Shown one piece after another: positions 37,195 to 44,619 of a stretch of DNA of 64,000 nt. The notes beneath the pieces were generated by a model. It was not told the origin of the DNA. It ran no database searches and was given only the letters and a program-made list of their open reading frames with translations. The position numbers were made by a program, and so were the translations under genes. Source of the stretch: Simplicispira lacusdiani (lineage in GTDB: Bacteria; Pseudomonadota; Gammaproteobacteria; Burkholderiales; Burkholderiaceae_C); NCBI RefSeq assembly GCF_003604195.1, contig NZ_QXGR01000002.1, forward strand, positions 310,001 to 374,000, written 5' to 3'. Each line of letters opens with the position of its first letter. Position 1 is the stretch's first letter.

Positions 37195-38148
37195 TCACCA
37201 GGGTGACGTCTTGCCCGCTGGCAAGAGCGCCCGGGCACGCAGCAAGCCGTGCTCGATGGCGCGGCCGTAGAGGATGAAGGCCAGCGCCGCGCCAATCAGC
37301 GGCAGCGCCGCGAACACCCAGCCCGTGAGCCGCTCGCCGCCCAGGGCCACGCCCACCAGCAGCGCCACCGCCGGATTCACGAACGAGTAGCTCCCCGCCA
37401 GCGCGGCGGAGGTGTTCTGCAGCAGCCAGAGATAGGCGTTGAGCGCCACCAGCGTGCCCATGACCAGCAGGTAGACCCAGGCCATCCACGAACGCGCGCT
37501 CACATGGGCCAGCGCGCTCACGGGTTCCACCCACAGCGCCACCACCATGCCCATGGCACCGCCCATGAACCACTGCGCGCCCGAGGCCATGGCCGGCGCG
37601 GGCAGCGAGAGCCGGCGCGATGCATACGAGCCCATGCTCCAGCACAGCGGCGCGCCAAACGCGAGCAACGCGCCGACACCCGAGGCCGAGAAATCCCCTT
37701 CCAGCGCCAGCAACAGCGCGCCCGCCACGCCCAGCGCCAGGCCCATCCAGCTCGTGGCCGGCACCGGCTCGCCGCCCCAGCGCGTCCACAGCGCCAGCCA
37801 CATCGGCATGGTGGTGACCACCGTGGCCATCAGGCCCGAGCCGATGCCCATCTTCTGCGCGAAGCCGATGCAGTTCATCGCCAGGAACACCATGAGCCCA
37901 CCCACCAGCGCGCTGTGGCGCCACTGTGCCGCCGTGGGCAGCGCCTGGCCCTGCGCCACGGCCACGAGCAGCATCACGCCCCCCGCGCAAAGGAAACGGC
38001 TGGCGTTCATGAGCAGCGGCGGCATGCTCTCCAACGCGATACCGAGCGCGAAATAGGTCGTGCCCCAGACCACATAGACCAGCAGCAGCGCGACCGCCAC
38101 CGCGAGGCCCCGGGGATGCGCCGCTTGCGTCTTGAAAAATGTCGGCAT
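37195..38148 (-). CDS. EamA/DMT-family exporter (YedA-like)
   Basis: The 317-residue protein has ten hydrophobic segments arranged as two EamA repeats (VAVALLLVYVVWGTTYFALG at the start, FVNPAVALLVGVALGGERL near the end). The motif VWGTTYFA is typical of the YedA-like branch, which exports amino acids or metabolites. ATG at 38148 is chosen over GTG at 38157 because AGGTGA then lies at a reasonable distance. It is divergent from an Lrp-type regulator, a common pairing for amino acid exporters. Confidence 0.9.
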   Translation of the reverse strand: MPTFFKTQAAHPRGLAVAVALLLVYVVWGTTYFALGIALESMPPLLMNASRFLCAGGVMLLVAVAQGQALPTAAQWRHSALVGGLMVFLAMNCIGFAQKMGIGSGLMATVVTTMPMWLALWTRWGGEPVPATSWMGLALGVAGALLLALEGDFSASGVGALLAFGAPLCWSMGSYASRRLSLPAPAMASGAQWFMGGAMGMVVALWVEPVSALAHVSARSWMAWVYLLVMGTLVALNAYLWLLQNTSAALAGSYSFVNPAVALLVGVALGGERLTGWVFAALPLIGAALAFILYGRAIEHGLLRARALLPAGKTSPW

Positions 38149-38175
38149 ATTCTTCACCTGACCGGAAAATTTATG

Positions 38176-38192
38176 GAAAACACCGTGTTTTC
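38176..38192. promoter_or_regulatory. Palindrome in the exporter/Lrp intergenic region
   Basis: GAAAACAC and GTGTTTTC are perfect 8-base arms around one central C. The site is midway between the two divergent start codons. It is a candidate operator for the Lrp-type regulator encoded on the right. Confidence 0.65.
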
Positions 38193-38218
38193 GTAATTTT
38201 TACCGAGAAAGGAATGCA

Positions 38219-38710
38219 GTGCAAGCAAATATACAGACTGATAGCTTAGATGCCAGAATTATTTCGGCACTAGGCGCCGATGGCCGGCGTTCCTACGCCG
38301 AGGTGGGCGCCGAGGTCGGCCTCTCGACCGCCGCCGTCCACGAGCGCGTCAAGAAAATGCTGGACAAGGGCGTGATCCGGCGCTTCTCGATCAGCGTGGA
38401 CCCCGAACGCGTGGGCCTGAACTTCACCGCCTTCGTCGCCATCCGCAACGACGGCGGCATCCACTGCCGCGACGTGGCGCCACGCCTGCGCGCCATGCCC
38501 CAGGTGGAAGAGCTGCACAGCGTGGCCGGCGAATACGACTTCCTCGCCAAGATCCGCACCACGCACGCGCGCGCACTGGAAGAAGTGATCTACCAGATCA
38601 AGGCCATCGAGGGCGTGGCGCGCACCACGAGCACCGTGGTGCTGAACACCGAATTCGAGGACCGGCCGCTGGACCTGGGCTGGATGGGCTCCGACAAGGT
38701 GGGACGCTGA
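38219..38710 (+). CDS. Lrp/AsnC-family transcriptional regulator
   Basis: The 163-residue protein has an N-terminal helix-turn-helix (SYAEVGAEVGLSTAAVHERV, residues about 23-50) and a C-terminal RAM ligand-binding domain (EELHSVAGEYDFLAKIRTTH). Members sense amino acids and form octamers. The start is GTG at 38219 with GAAAGGA in front; an ATG five bases earlier is out of frame. It probably controls the divergent DMT exporter gene through the palindrome between them. Confidence 0.9.
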   Translation: MQANIQTDSLDARIISALGADGRRSYAEVGAEVGLSTAAVHERVKKMLDKGVIRRFSISVDPERVGLNFTAFVAIRNDGGIHCRDVAPRLRAMPQVEELHSVAGEYDFLAKIRTTHARALEEVIYQIKAIEGVARTTSTVVLNTEFEDRPLDLGWMGSDKVGR

Positions 38711-38747
38711 CACCACCCCGCAGCGCGCAAGAGAAAAGCACCGACCG

Positions 38748-39884
38748 TCAAGGCGTGGCTGCAGGCACGATGCAATCGTCCTGCGCTTCGTCGTATTCCA
38801 ACTGCGTGGCCACCCACTGGCGCGTGCCGTCGCCATAACGCCGCCCGATGGCGCCCAGACTGGCGCGCAGCGCGCACGCGGGCGGCCCCTCGGGAACCGC
38901 CGCTGGCACGGCCACGTCCTGCGGGAGCACCACGCGCAGAGTCAGTCCGCTGCGCAACCGCACCGGCTGCCCCGGGGCCTGCGGGTTCACCGCCACTGCC
39001 TGGGAGCGGTAGCTGCGCGACCAGGCGTCCGCCGCGAACGCCAGGGCGACGTCGTCCGCACCATCGGCCACGGGCAGTTCGATGCGTTCGTGGCGCCAGA
39101 AAAGCGCCGCGTTGGCGGCCAGGGTCCACACCTGCGCCAGCCCCAGGCCAAACCGGTCACTGCGGTGCGCCACCGGCCAGGACCGCAGACCCCATGCATC
39201 AGCCACGGCGCGGGCCTGGGACGTACCCCCCAGTGCCTCCACGAGGGCCAGCGATACGGGCAGCGAGGCCGAGACCCCGGTGGTGGTCACCACGGGCCCA
39301 TCGGCCAGGTAGCGCAGCCCCGGCACATACATGGCGCCCGCGTGGCGGCGCAACAGGGTGCTGCGGTCGTACCAGTGGCCGGTGATGCGCCGGCCCTCCA
39401 GCAGACCGGCCTGCCCCACCACAAGGGCGCCCGAGCACACGGCCACCACCACCGCGCCCTGGGCCGCCTGGCGCTGCAGCCAGGCCCGCACGGATGGGTC
39501 GTCGTCGCGGTGCATGGCGGGCACCACCACGATGTCGGCCCCGGCGGGATAGGCCGAGTCAAAAGACGCGAAGTCGCGCACGCCCTCGACCTCCAGCGCC
39601 GGCATCAGCGCCACCGGACCGGGCTGCGGCGCCACGGCCTCCACCACGCCCACCTGGGCCTGGCGCAGCACGGCGTACGGCACGAGGAAATCGGTGGTCT
39701 CGGTGCCCTCGTTCAGGGCCAGCACGGCGATCACCGATGGGGCACTGGCCGCGCGCAGGGGCAGCACCAGTGGGGAAGCCACCGTCCCGGTGGGGGCAGC
39801 ATCCGCCACCACCCCGCCCTCAGCGGCGCCCGGGCTGGCCCAGGCCCACCAGGCCAAAGGCACCAGCCACCACCCTCGCCGCAT
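38748..39884 (-). CDS. Periplasmic DJ-1/PfpI superfamily protein
   Basis: The 378-residue protein has a hydrophobic signal (RRGWWLVPLAWWAWASPGAA) and then a DJ-1/PfpI domain: VIAVLALNEGTETTDFLVPY, DIVVVPAMHRDDDP and the nucleophile elbow VAVCSGALVVGQAGLLEGRR with the reactive Cys. TTTGVSASLPVSLALVEALG is similar to the amidase-like part of GlxA regulators, but there is no AraC DNA-binding domain. The C-terminal 150 residues are of unknown fold. The ATG at 39884 is chosen for its signal peptide; GTG at 39905 is an alternative. It is divergent from a GlxA-type regulator. Confidence 0.8.
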   Translation of the reverse strand: MRRGWWLVPLAWWAWASPGAAEGGVVADAAPTGTVASPLVLPLRAASAPSVIAVLALNEGTETTDFLVPYAVLRQAQVGVVEAVAPQPGPVALMPALEVEGVRDFASFDSAYPAGADIVVVPAMHRDDDPSVRAWLQRQAAQGAVVVAVCSGALVVGQAGLLEGRRITGHWYDRSTLLRRHAGAMYVPGLRYLADGPVVTTTGVSASLPVSLALVEALGGTSQARAVADAWGLRSWPVAHRSDRFGLGLAQVWTLAANAALFWRHERIELPVADGADDVALAFAADAWSRSYRSQAVAVNPQAPGQPVRLRSGLTLRVVLPQDVAVPAAVPEGPPACALRASLGAIGRRYGDGTRQWVATQLEYDEAQDDCIVPAATP

Positions 39885-39952
39885 CCAACGCCACAATACC
39901 GCCACGTTTCGCCCCCACTGTTGCCGTTGTCCAAAGCTTAGGGTCCGCCGCC

Positions 39953-40975
39953 ATGCCACGCCAGGCCAAATCCGCCGCACATCCTGCCAATTCCCACGCC
40001 GACCCACCGCCGTCGCCAGGCGCGGTGCGGGAGGTGGTGCTGCTGGCGTTTGATGGGGTGGAGGCGATCGACGTCGCATCGCCCGCCAGCGCGTTCAGCA
40101 AGGCGGCGCTGCACGTGCCCGGTGCCTACCGCGTGCGCATCGCATCGCCGCGTGGGGGCACCGTGGCCACCAGCGCTGGCTTCGCCCTGGCCGACACGCT
40201 GCCGCTGCACGCGGTCCAGGGCCCCATCGATACCCTGGTGGTGGCCGGCGGCGAAGAAGACGCGCTGCGCCGCGCTATCTTTGACGACGGCGCGGGCCGC
40301 TGGCTGGCCGAAACCGCGCCACACGCACGCCGGGTGGCCAGCGTCTGCACCGGGGCCTTCGTGCTGGCTGCCGCCGGGCTGCTGGAGCAGCGCGATGCCA
40401 CCACGCATGCCAATGCCTGCGACCTGCTGGCCCAGCTGTGCCCCGGCACCCGCGTGCAACGCGACCGGATCTATGTGCGCGATGGCGCGCTGTGGACCTC
40501 CGCGGGCGTGACCACCGGGCTGGACCTGGCCCTGGCGCTCATCGAGGACGACCTGGGCCGCGCCACGGCCATGCAGATCGCGCGCGACCTCGCGGTCTTC
40601 CTGCTGCGCCCCGGCAGCGCGCCGCAGCACAGCCCGGCACTGCAGGCCCAGGCCGATGCCTCGGCTCGCATGCGCGAGCTGATGGCCTGGGTCCAGGGAC
40701 ACCTGACGCACGACCTGTCGGTGGACGCGCTGGCGCAGCGAACCCACATGAGCCCCCGCAACTTCGCGCGCGCCTTTGCCGCGCAGGCCCGCTGCACCCC
40801 CGCGCGTTTCGTGGCGCAGGCGCGGGCGCAGCAGGCCGCCACCCTGCTGCGCCAGACCGACTGGCCACAGGACAAGGTGGCGCAGCGCAGCGGCTTCGGC
40901 TCGGTGGACGCCATGGCCCGCGCCGTGCGCCAGCACCTGGGGCAGGGTCTGGCGCAGTTGCGCGCAGCGCGTTGA
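39953..40975 (+). CDS. GlxA-family transcriptional regulator (DJ-1 domain plus AraC HTH)
   Basis: The 340-residue protein has an N-terminal DJ-1/PfpI-like domain (VVLLAFDGVEAIDVASPASA, VASVCTGAFVLAAAGLLEQR) and a C-terminal AraC-type pair of helix-turn-helix motifs (LSVDALAQRTHMSPRNFARA, DKVAQRSGFGSVDAMAR). GlxA regulators act on operons for nitrogen or osmolyte metabolism; the ligand is unknown. It shares a 68-base divergent promoter region with the periplasmic DJ-1 protein, which may be its target. Confidence 0.9.
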   Translation: MPRQAKSAAHPANSHADPPPSPGAVREVVLLAFDGVEAIDVASPASAFSKAALHVPGAYRVRIASPRGGTVATSAGFALADTLPLHAVQGPIDTLVVAGGEEDALRRAIFDDGAGRWLAETAPHARRVASVCTGAFVLAAAGLLEQRDATTHANACDLLAQLCPGTRVQRDRIYVRDGALWTSAGVTTGLDLALALIEDDLGRATAMQIARDLAVFLLRPGSAPQHSPALQAQADASARMRELMAWVQGHLTHDLSVDALAQRTHMSPRNFARAFAAQARCTPARFVAQARAQQAATLLRQTDWPQDKVAQRSGFGSVDAMARAVRQHLGQGLAQLRAAR

Positions 40976-41041
40976 GGCGTCTGCCACTACCATGCAGGCT
41001 TTCCAGCGACAGCGCTGAAACGTCACCACGATCCACCGTCC

Positions 41042-41407
41042 ATGTCCCGCATCACGATCTACCACAACCCCCGCTGCGGCACCTCGCGCAACACCCTGGC
41101 GCTGCTGCGCGAGCGCGGCTTCGAGCCCGAGGTCATCGAGTACCTGCACACGCCGCCCAGCCGCGAGACCCTGCTGGCGCTGGTGGCCGCCACCGGCCAG
41201 CCCGTGCTCCACCTCGTGCGCGCCAAGGAGGCCCTGTTCACCGAACTGGGCCTGGACGCGCCGGGCGTGACCGACACGCAGCTCATCGACGCCATGCTGG
41301 CGCACCCCATCCTCCTCAACCGCCCCATCGTCGTGACCCCGCTGGGCACGCGCCTGTGCCGCCCCGCCGAACAGGTGCTGGACCTGCTGCCCGCCCTGGG
41401 CACCTGA
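41042..41407 (+). CDS. arsC: ArsC-family arsenate reductase (glutaredoxin-coupled type)
   Basis: The 121-residue protein begins MSRITIYHNPRCGTSRNTLA, placing the catalytic Cys at residue 12 in the same context as plasmid R773 ArsC. The supporting arginines occur in NRPIVVTPLGTRLCRP. It reduces arsenate to arsenite using glutathione and glutaredoxin. No arsR or arsB is close, so it may serve as a stand-alone gene or a related reductase. The symbol is by family match. Confidence 0.88.
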   Translation: MSRITIYHNPRCGTSRNTLALLRERGFEPEVIEYLHTPPSRETLLALVAATGQPVLHLVRAKEALFTELGLDAPGVTDTQLIDAMLAHPILLNRPIVVTPLGTRLCRPAEQVLDLLPALGT

Positions 41408-41441
41408 CCCCGCCCGCGTGGCGCGCGGCCAGGGCGTGGCG

Positions 41442-42095
41442 TCACCCGCGCGGCACCACGAAATCCCTGCGCGCCTGCAACGCGGCATCACGCGCGTGGC
41501 AGCCTTCGAGGTGGTCGTTCACCAGCCCCATGGCCTGCATGAAGGCATACACCGTGGTCGGCCCGACGAAGCTCCAGCCGCGCTTTTTCAGGTCCTTGGA
41601 CAAGGTCACGGATGCGGGCGAGGTGGACAGCGCGCGCGCCGCCTCGCGCGTGAGGCGCGCCGGCCGGTCCTGCGGCGCCGGCTCGTGGCGCCACACGTAG
41701 TGCGCCAGCGAGCCGAACTCGGCGCGCAGCTCCAGCAGGCGCCGGGCGTTGTTGATCGTCGACTCGATCTTGCCCCGGTGGCGTACGATGGCGGCGTCCT
41801 GCACCAGGCGGTCCACGTCGCGCCCATCGAAGGCGGCGACCTGCTCGGCGTCGAAGCCGGCGAATGCCGCGCGGAAGCCCTCGCGCTTGTTCAGGATGGT
41901 GAGCCAGCTCAGGCCCGACTGGAAGCCCTCCAGGCAGAGCTTCTCGAACAGCCGCCGGTCGTCCGCCACCGGGAAGCCCCATTCGTGGTCGTGGTAGTGG
42001 CGGTACAGCGGCGTGGCCTGGCACCAGAAGCAGCGCGGGCACCCCGCTTCATCGGCAAACAGGCCCTCGGGCAGGTCAGGGGTCGGGGCGGTCAT
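41442..42095 (-). CDS. tag: DNA-3-methyladenine glycosylase I
   Basis: The 217-residue protein removes 3-methyladenine from alkylated DNA. Zinc ligands are present: Cys in CPRCFWCQ, His in YHDHEWGFP, and the C-terminal NDHLEGCHARD with His and Cys. The HhH region and GFQSGLSWLTILNKRE with the substrate-contacting Trp are conserved. Length is slightly above the 187 residues of E. coli Tag because of an N-terminal extension. It is convergent with arsC, with 34 bases between stops. Confidence 0.94.
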   Translation of the reverse strand: MTAPTPDLPEGLFADEAGCPRCFWCQATPLYRHYHDHEWGFPVADDRRLFEKLCLEGFQSGLSWLTILNKREGFRAAFAGFDAEQVAAFDGRDVDRLVQDAAIVRHRGKIESTINNARRLLELRAEFGSLAHYVWRHEPAPQDRPARLTREAARALSTSPASVTLSKDLKKRGWSFVGPTTVYAFMQAMGLVNDHLEGCHARDAALQARRDFVVPRG

Positions 42096-42162
42096 GGCCG
42101 CATTCTAGGAATGCCTGGCGCCCGTCGGCCACCCGGGTGGGGCCTGCCCCTAAACTGCCCCC

Positions 42163-43281
42163 ATGCGTCCGCCTTACCCCTTCCTGCGCACCCTGGCCAT
42201 GGCGGTGGCGAGCCTGGCCCTGACCGGCTGTGCCAGTACCGCTGGCGACATCGGCTACTACTGGCAGTCGGTGCGCGGCCACGTGCGGCTCATGCGGGCG
42301 GCCGAGCCCATCGACCAGTGGATCGCGCGCGACGACATCCCGCCCGCGCTGCGCGAGCGCCTGCGGCTGGCGCAGCGGGCCCGCGCCTTCGCCGTCACCG
42401 AACTCGGCCTGCCCGACAACGCCAGCTACCGCCGCTACGCCGACCTGCGGCGACCGGCCGCCGTGTGGAACGTGGTGGCCGCGCCGCCCGATGCGCTGCG
42501 CCTGCACACCTGGTGCTTTCCGCTCACCGGCTGCATCGGCTACCGGGGCTATTTCCAGGAGGCCGACGCGCAGGCCGAAGGCGAGCGGCTGGCAGCGCAG
42601 GGCCTGGAGGTGGAGGTGTACGGCGTGCCCGCCTATTCCACGCTGGGCTACCTGGACTGGATGGGCGGCGACCCGCTGCTCTCGACCTTCATCGCCTGGC
42701 CCGAGGGCGAATTCGTGCGCCTGCTGTTCCATGAGCTGGCGCACCAGGTGGTGTACGCGCGGGACGACACGCTGTTCAACGAATCCTTCGCCACCGCCGT
42801 CGAACGCCTGGGCAGCGCGCGCTGGCTGGCCACCCAGGCCACGCCCGAGGCGCGACAGGCCTTCACCGCGAGCGAGGAGCGGCGCAGCGGCTTTCGCGCC
42901 CTGACCCGCGCCACGCGCGCGCGCCTGGCGACCATTTATGATCAAAAAGAGGCTAAAGGCCTTGATAGCAAAGCGCTGCTAGCTATGAAAACAGAAGCAA
43001 TGCAGGACTTCCGCGCGGCCTACGCCGCATTGCGCGCGGGCTGGCGGGCCACGCCCGCGCAACTGGCGGGCTATGACCGCTGGGTGGAGCGCGCCAACAA
43101 CGCCAGCTTCGCCGCCCAGGCCGCCTACGACGAATGGGTGCCCGCGTTCGAGGCATTGCACGCGCAGGCCGGCGGCGACTGGCAACGGTTCTATGATGCC
43201 GTCAGGGCATTGGCGGCGCTGCCGCAGCCCGAGCGCCACGAACGCCTGCGCGCGCTGCTGCCCCGTCCGGCCGCCCCCTGA
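42163..43281 (+). CDS. Putative zinc aminopeptidase lipoprotein
   Basis: The 372-residue protein has a lipoprotein signal ending in LALTGCAS and a metallopeptidase motif FHELAHQVVY (HExxH), followed by a Glu in LFNESFATAVE as third ligand. This matches a family annotated as predicted aminopeptidase. It would act in the periplasm, anchored to a membrane. Residues about 258-280 (IYDQKEAKGLDSKALLAMKT) come from an AT-rich block resembling the dispersed repeat. The following PHA-associated gene starts 10 bases after the stop. Confidence 0.85.
   Translation: MRPPYPFLRTLAMAVASLALTGCASTAGDIGYYWQSVRGHVRLMRAAEPIDQWIARDDIPPALRERLRLAQRARAFAVTELGLPDNASYRRYADLRRPAAVWNVVAAPPDALRLHTWCFPLTGCIGYRGYFQEADAQAEGERLAAQGLEVEVYGVPAYSTLGYLDWMGGDPLLSTFIAWPEGEFVRLLFHELAHQVVYARDDTLFNESFATAVERLGSARWLATQATPEARQAFTASEERRSGFRALTRATRARLATIYDQKEAKGLDSKALLAMKTEAMQDFRAAYAALRAGWRATPAQLAGYDRWVERANNASFAAQAAYDEWVPAFEALHAQAGGDWQRFYDAVRALAALPQPERHERLRALLPRPAAP
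42933..43003. repeat. Dispersed palindromic repeat apparently inserted in frame in the aminopeptidase gene
   Basis: TTTATGATCAAAAAGAGGCT, AAAGGCCTTGATAGCAAAGC and GCTGCTAGCTATGAAAACAG are AT-rich and contain AGCGCTGCTAGCTAT, the reverse complement of the ATAGCTAGCAGCGCT core. The block has no stop in the gene's frame and differs sharply in composition from both sides. Confidence 0.7.
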
Positions 43282-43291
43282 GGAAATCGCC

Positions 43292-43618
43292 ATGTCTGTC
43301 ATCCATATCCACCGCCACCACCACCTGGGCCTCGAAGAAGCCCGCAAGATCGCCTTCATGTGGGCCGAGAAAGCCGAAGAGAAGTTCGACATGGCGTGCG
43401 CCTACGAGGAAGGCGACGCCGAAGACACCGTGTATTTCAACCGCTCGGGCATCAAGGGCACGCTGCGCGTGCACGGCCACGAATTCGAGTTCCGCGCCGA
43501 ACTGGGCTTCCTGGTGAGCGCCTTCAAGAGCCGCATCGAGGCCGAAATCAGCCAAGAGATCGACGCGCTGCTGCAGCCGGCGAAGCCCGGCAAGAAGAAA
43601 AAGGCGCCCAAGGCCTGA
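43292..43618 (+). CDS. Polyhydroxyalkanoic acid system family protein
   Basis: The 108-residue protein begins MSVIHIHRHHHLGLEEARKI, the hallmark of a small family named after its link to polyhydroxyalkanoate systems. The core (FNRSGIKGTLRVHGHEFEFR) and the amphipathic AFKSRIEAEISQEIDALL are as expected, and a basic tail KPGKKKKAPKA follows. A role in granule or acyl metabolism is likely but not proven. GAGGAAA precedes the ATG at 43292. Confidence 0.88.
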   Translation: MSVIHIHRHHHLGLEEARKIAFMWAEKAEEKFDMACAYEEGDAEDTVYFNRSGIKGTLRVHGHEFEFRAELGFLVSAFKSRIEAEISQEIDALLQPAKPGKKKKAPKA

Positions 43619-43624
43619 CGCCAT

Positions 43625-43650
43625 GAAAAAAGCCCTCCGGGGGAGGGCTT
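43625..43650 (-). terminator. Hairpin terminator for the small minus-strand gene
   Basis: AAGCCCTCC and GGAGGGCTT form a perfect 9-bp stem with a GGG loop. On the minus strand the stem is followed by a T-run, placing it 36 bases after the stop codon of the 56-residue gene. On the plus strand it follows the PHA gene but has no T-run. Confidence 0.85.
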
Positions 43651-43685
43651 GTTCCAGGGGCGCGCGAAGCACCCTGCGGGGCCGA

Positions 43686-43856
43686 TCAGCCGCCCTTCTT
43701 GGTGCGCTTGCCGGGGTTCTTCTTGCTGCGGGTGTGCGAACCACGCTCCAGGCTGACGCGCTGGCCGCGGCCGCCCGTGGGCAGGCTCACGCCGGGCAGC
43801 GGCTTGGGCTGGGGGGTGAATTTACGGTCGGCTTCGGTAACGATCTTGTTGCCCAT
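43686..43856 (-). CDS. Small basic hypothetical protein
   Basis: The 56-residue protein begins MGNKIVTEADRKFTPQPKPL and ends in a lysine-rich tail (RSKKNPGKRTKKGG). It has no signal peptide or membrane span. I do not know its function; the charge suggests nucleic-acid or ribosome contact. The ribosome binding site is weak, but a good terminator follows at 43625-43650, which supports a real transcript. It is convergent with the PHA-associated gene. Confidence 0.65.
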   Translation of the reverse strand: MGNKIVTEADRKFTPQPKPLPGVSLPTGGRGQRVSLERGSHTRSKKNPGKRTKKGG

Positions 43857-43899
43857 GGCGAGGTCTCTGTCAAAAGGTGGAAAAACCCATATTAGGCCA

Positions 43900-44169
43900 T
43901 AGAGCCTGCTCAAAGTCTTTTCCTGGTGCCCGCAAGGCAGCAAAAAACTGCAATCTAGGCGCGTACCGCAGGCCATGCTGGCGGCCTGGGCAAGGTGCGC
44001 AACGACGAGTGCGGTTTTTTGCTGCCTTGCCCGAAGGGTTGCCCCGAAAAGGCAGCGTCTGCGGCGTTGCCCATCCTTGCCGCACACCAGTGCGGCTTGC
44101 GGTGTGCGCCTTGCATCCACTGCCTTTGCGGGACAACGGGCACCAGGAAAAGACTTTGAACAGGCTCTA
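43900..44169. mobile_element. MITE-like element with 33-bp inverted terminal repeats and TA flanks
   Basis: The left end (43900-43932) begins TAGAGCCTGCTCAAAGTC and the right end (44137-44169) is its reverse complement in 32 of 33 positions. If the TA at each edge is a target duplication, the element is 266 bases long, as for Tc1/mariner or IS630-type insertion. Inside, GGCAGCAAAAAACTGC and GCGGTTTTTTGCTGCC form a second inverted repeat. There is no coding capacity for a transposase. It fills most of the 361-base gap between the small basic gene and the ACBP gene. Confidence 0.8.
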
Positions 44170-44217
44170 GCGCGAACCGCAGGCCGAAATGGCCCTCGCC
44201 GCGCCCCGGACGCCGGC

Positions 44218-44472
44218 TCAGCTCAGCGACTGGATCAGGTCGATGTACTGCTGCTTGGCGTCGTCCTGCGCCGTGCCCTTGAGGTTGTTCCAGGCGTCCC
44301 ATTTCGCGCGGCCCACCATGTCGGAGAAGCCGGGCTTCTTCTCGGCGTTGTCGCCCGCCGTGCCCTGCTTGTAGAGCGCGTAGATCTTGAGCAGCGTGCC
44401 GTTGTCGGGGCGCTCGCTGAGGTTCTTGGACTGGGCGACGGCGGCTTCGAAAGCGGCATTGAGATCGGCCAT
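44218..44472 (-). CDS. Acyl-CoA-binding protein
   Basis: The 84-residue protein matches the ACBP family in length and in motifs: FEAAVAQSKNLSERPDNGTL, LLKIYALYKQGTAGDN and GRAKWDAWNNLKGTAQDDAK. It is a four-helix bundle that binds long-chain acyl-CoA in the cytosol. AGGAG lies upstream of the ATG at 44472. It is divergent from a WS/DGAT acyltransferase gene, whose substrate is acyl-CoA, so a functional link is plausible. Confidence 0.93.
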   Translation of the reverse strand: MADLNAAFEAAVAQSKNLSERPDNGTLLKIYALYKQGTAGDNAEKKPGFSDMVGRAKWDAWNNLKGTAQDDAKQQYIDLIQSLS

Positions 44473-44619
44473 GGCGGGATGCTCCTGGGTTGGGGGGTGG
44501 GGAAAAAACGGGGATGCCATCCCCTCGGTGCGTTGTATCTTACGGTCACACTCCGGCCACAATGGCGGCAATTCGTAGACGCCCGCCTCCAATCACACCG
44601 ACCAGGAACCCTCGCACCC

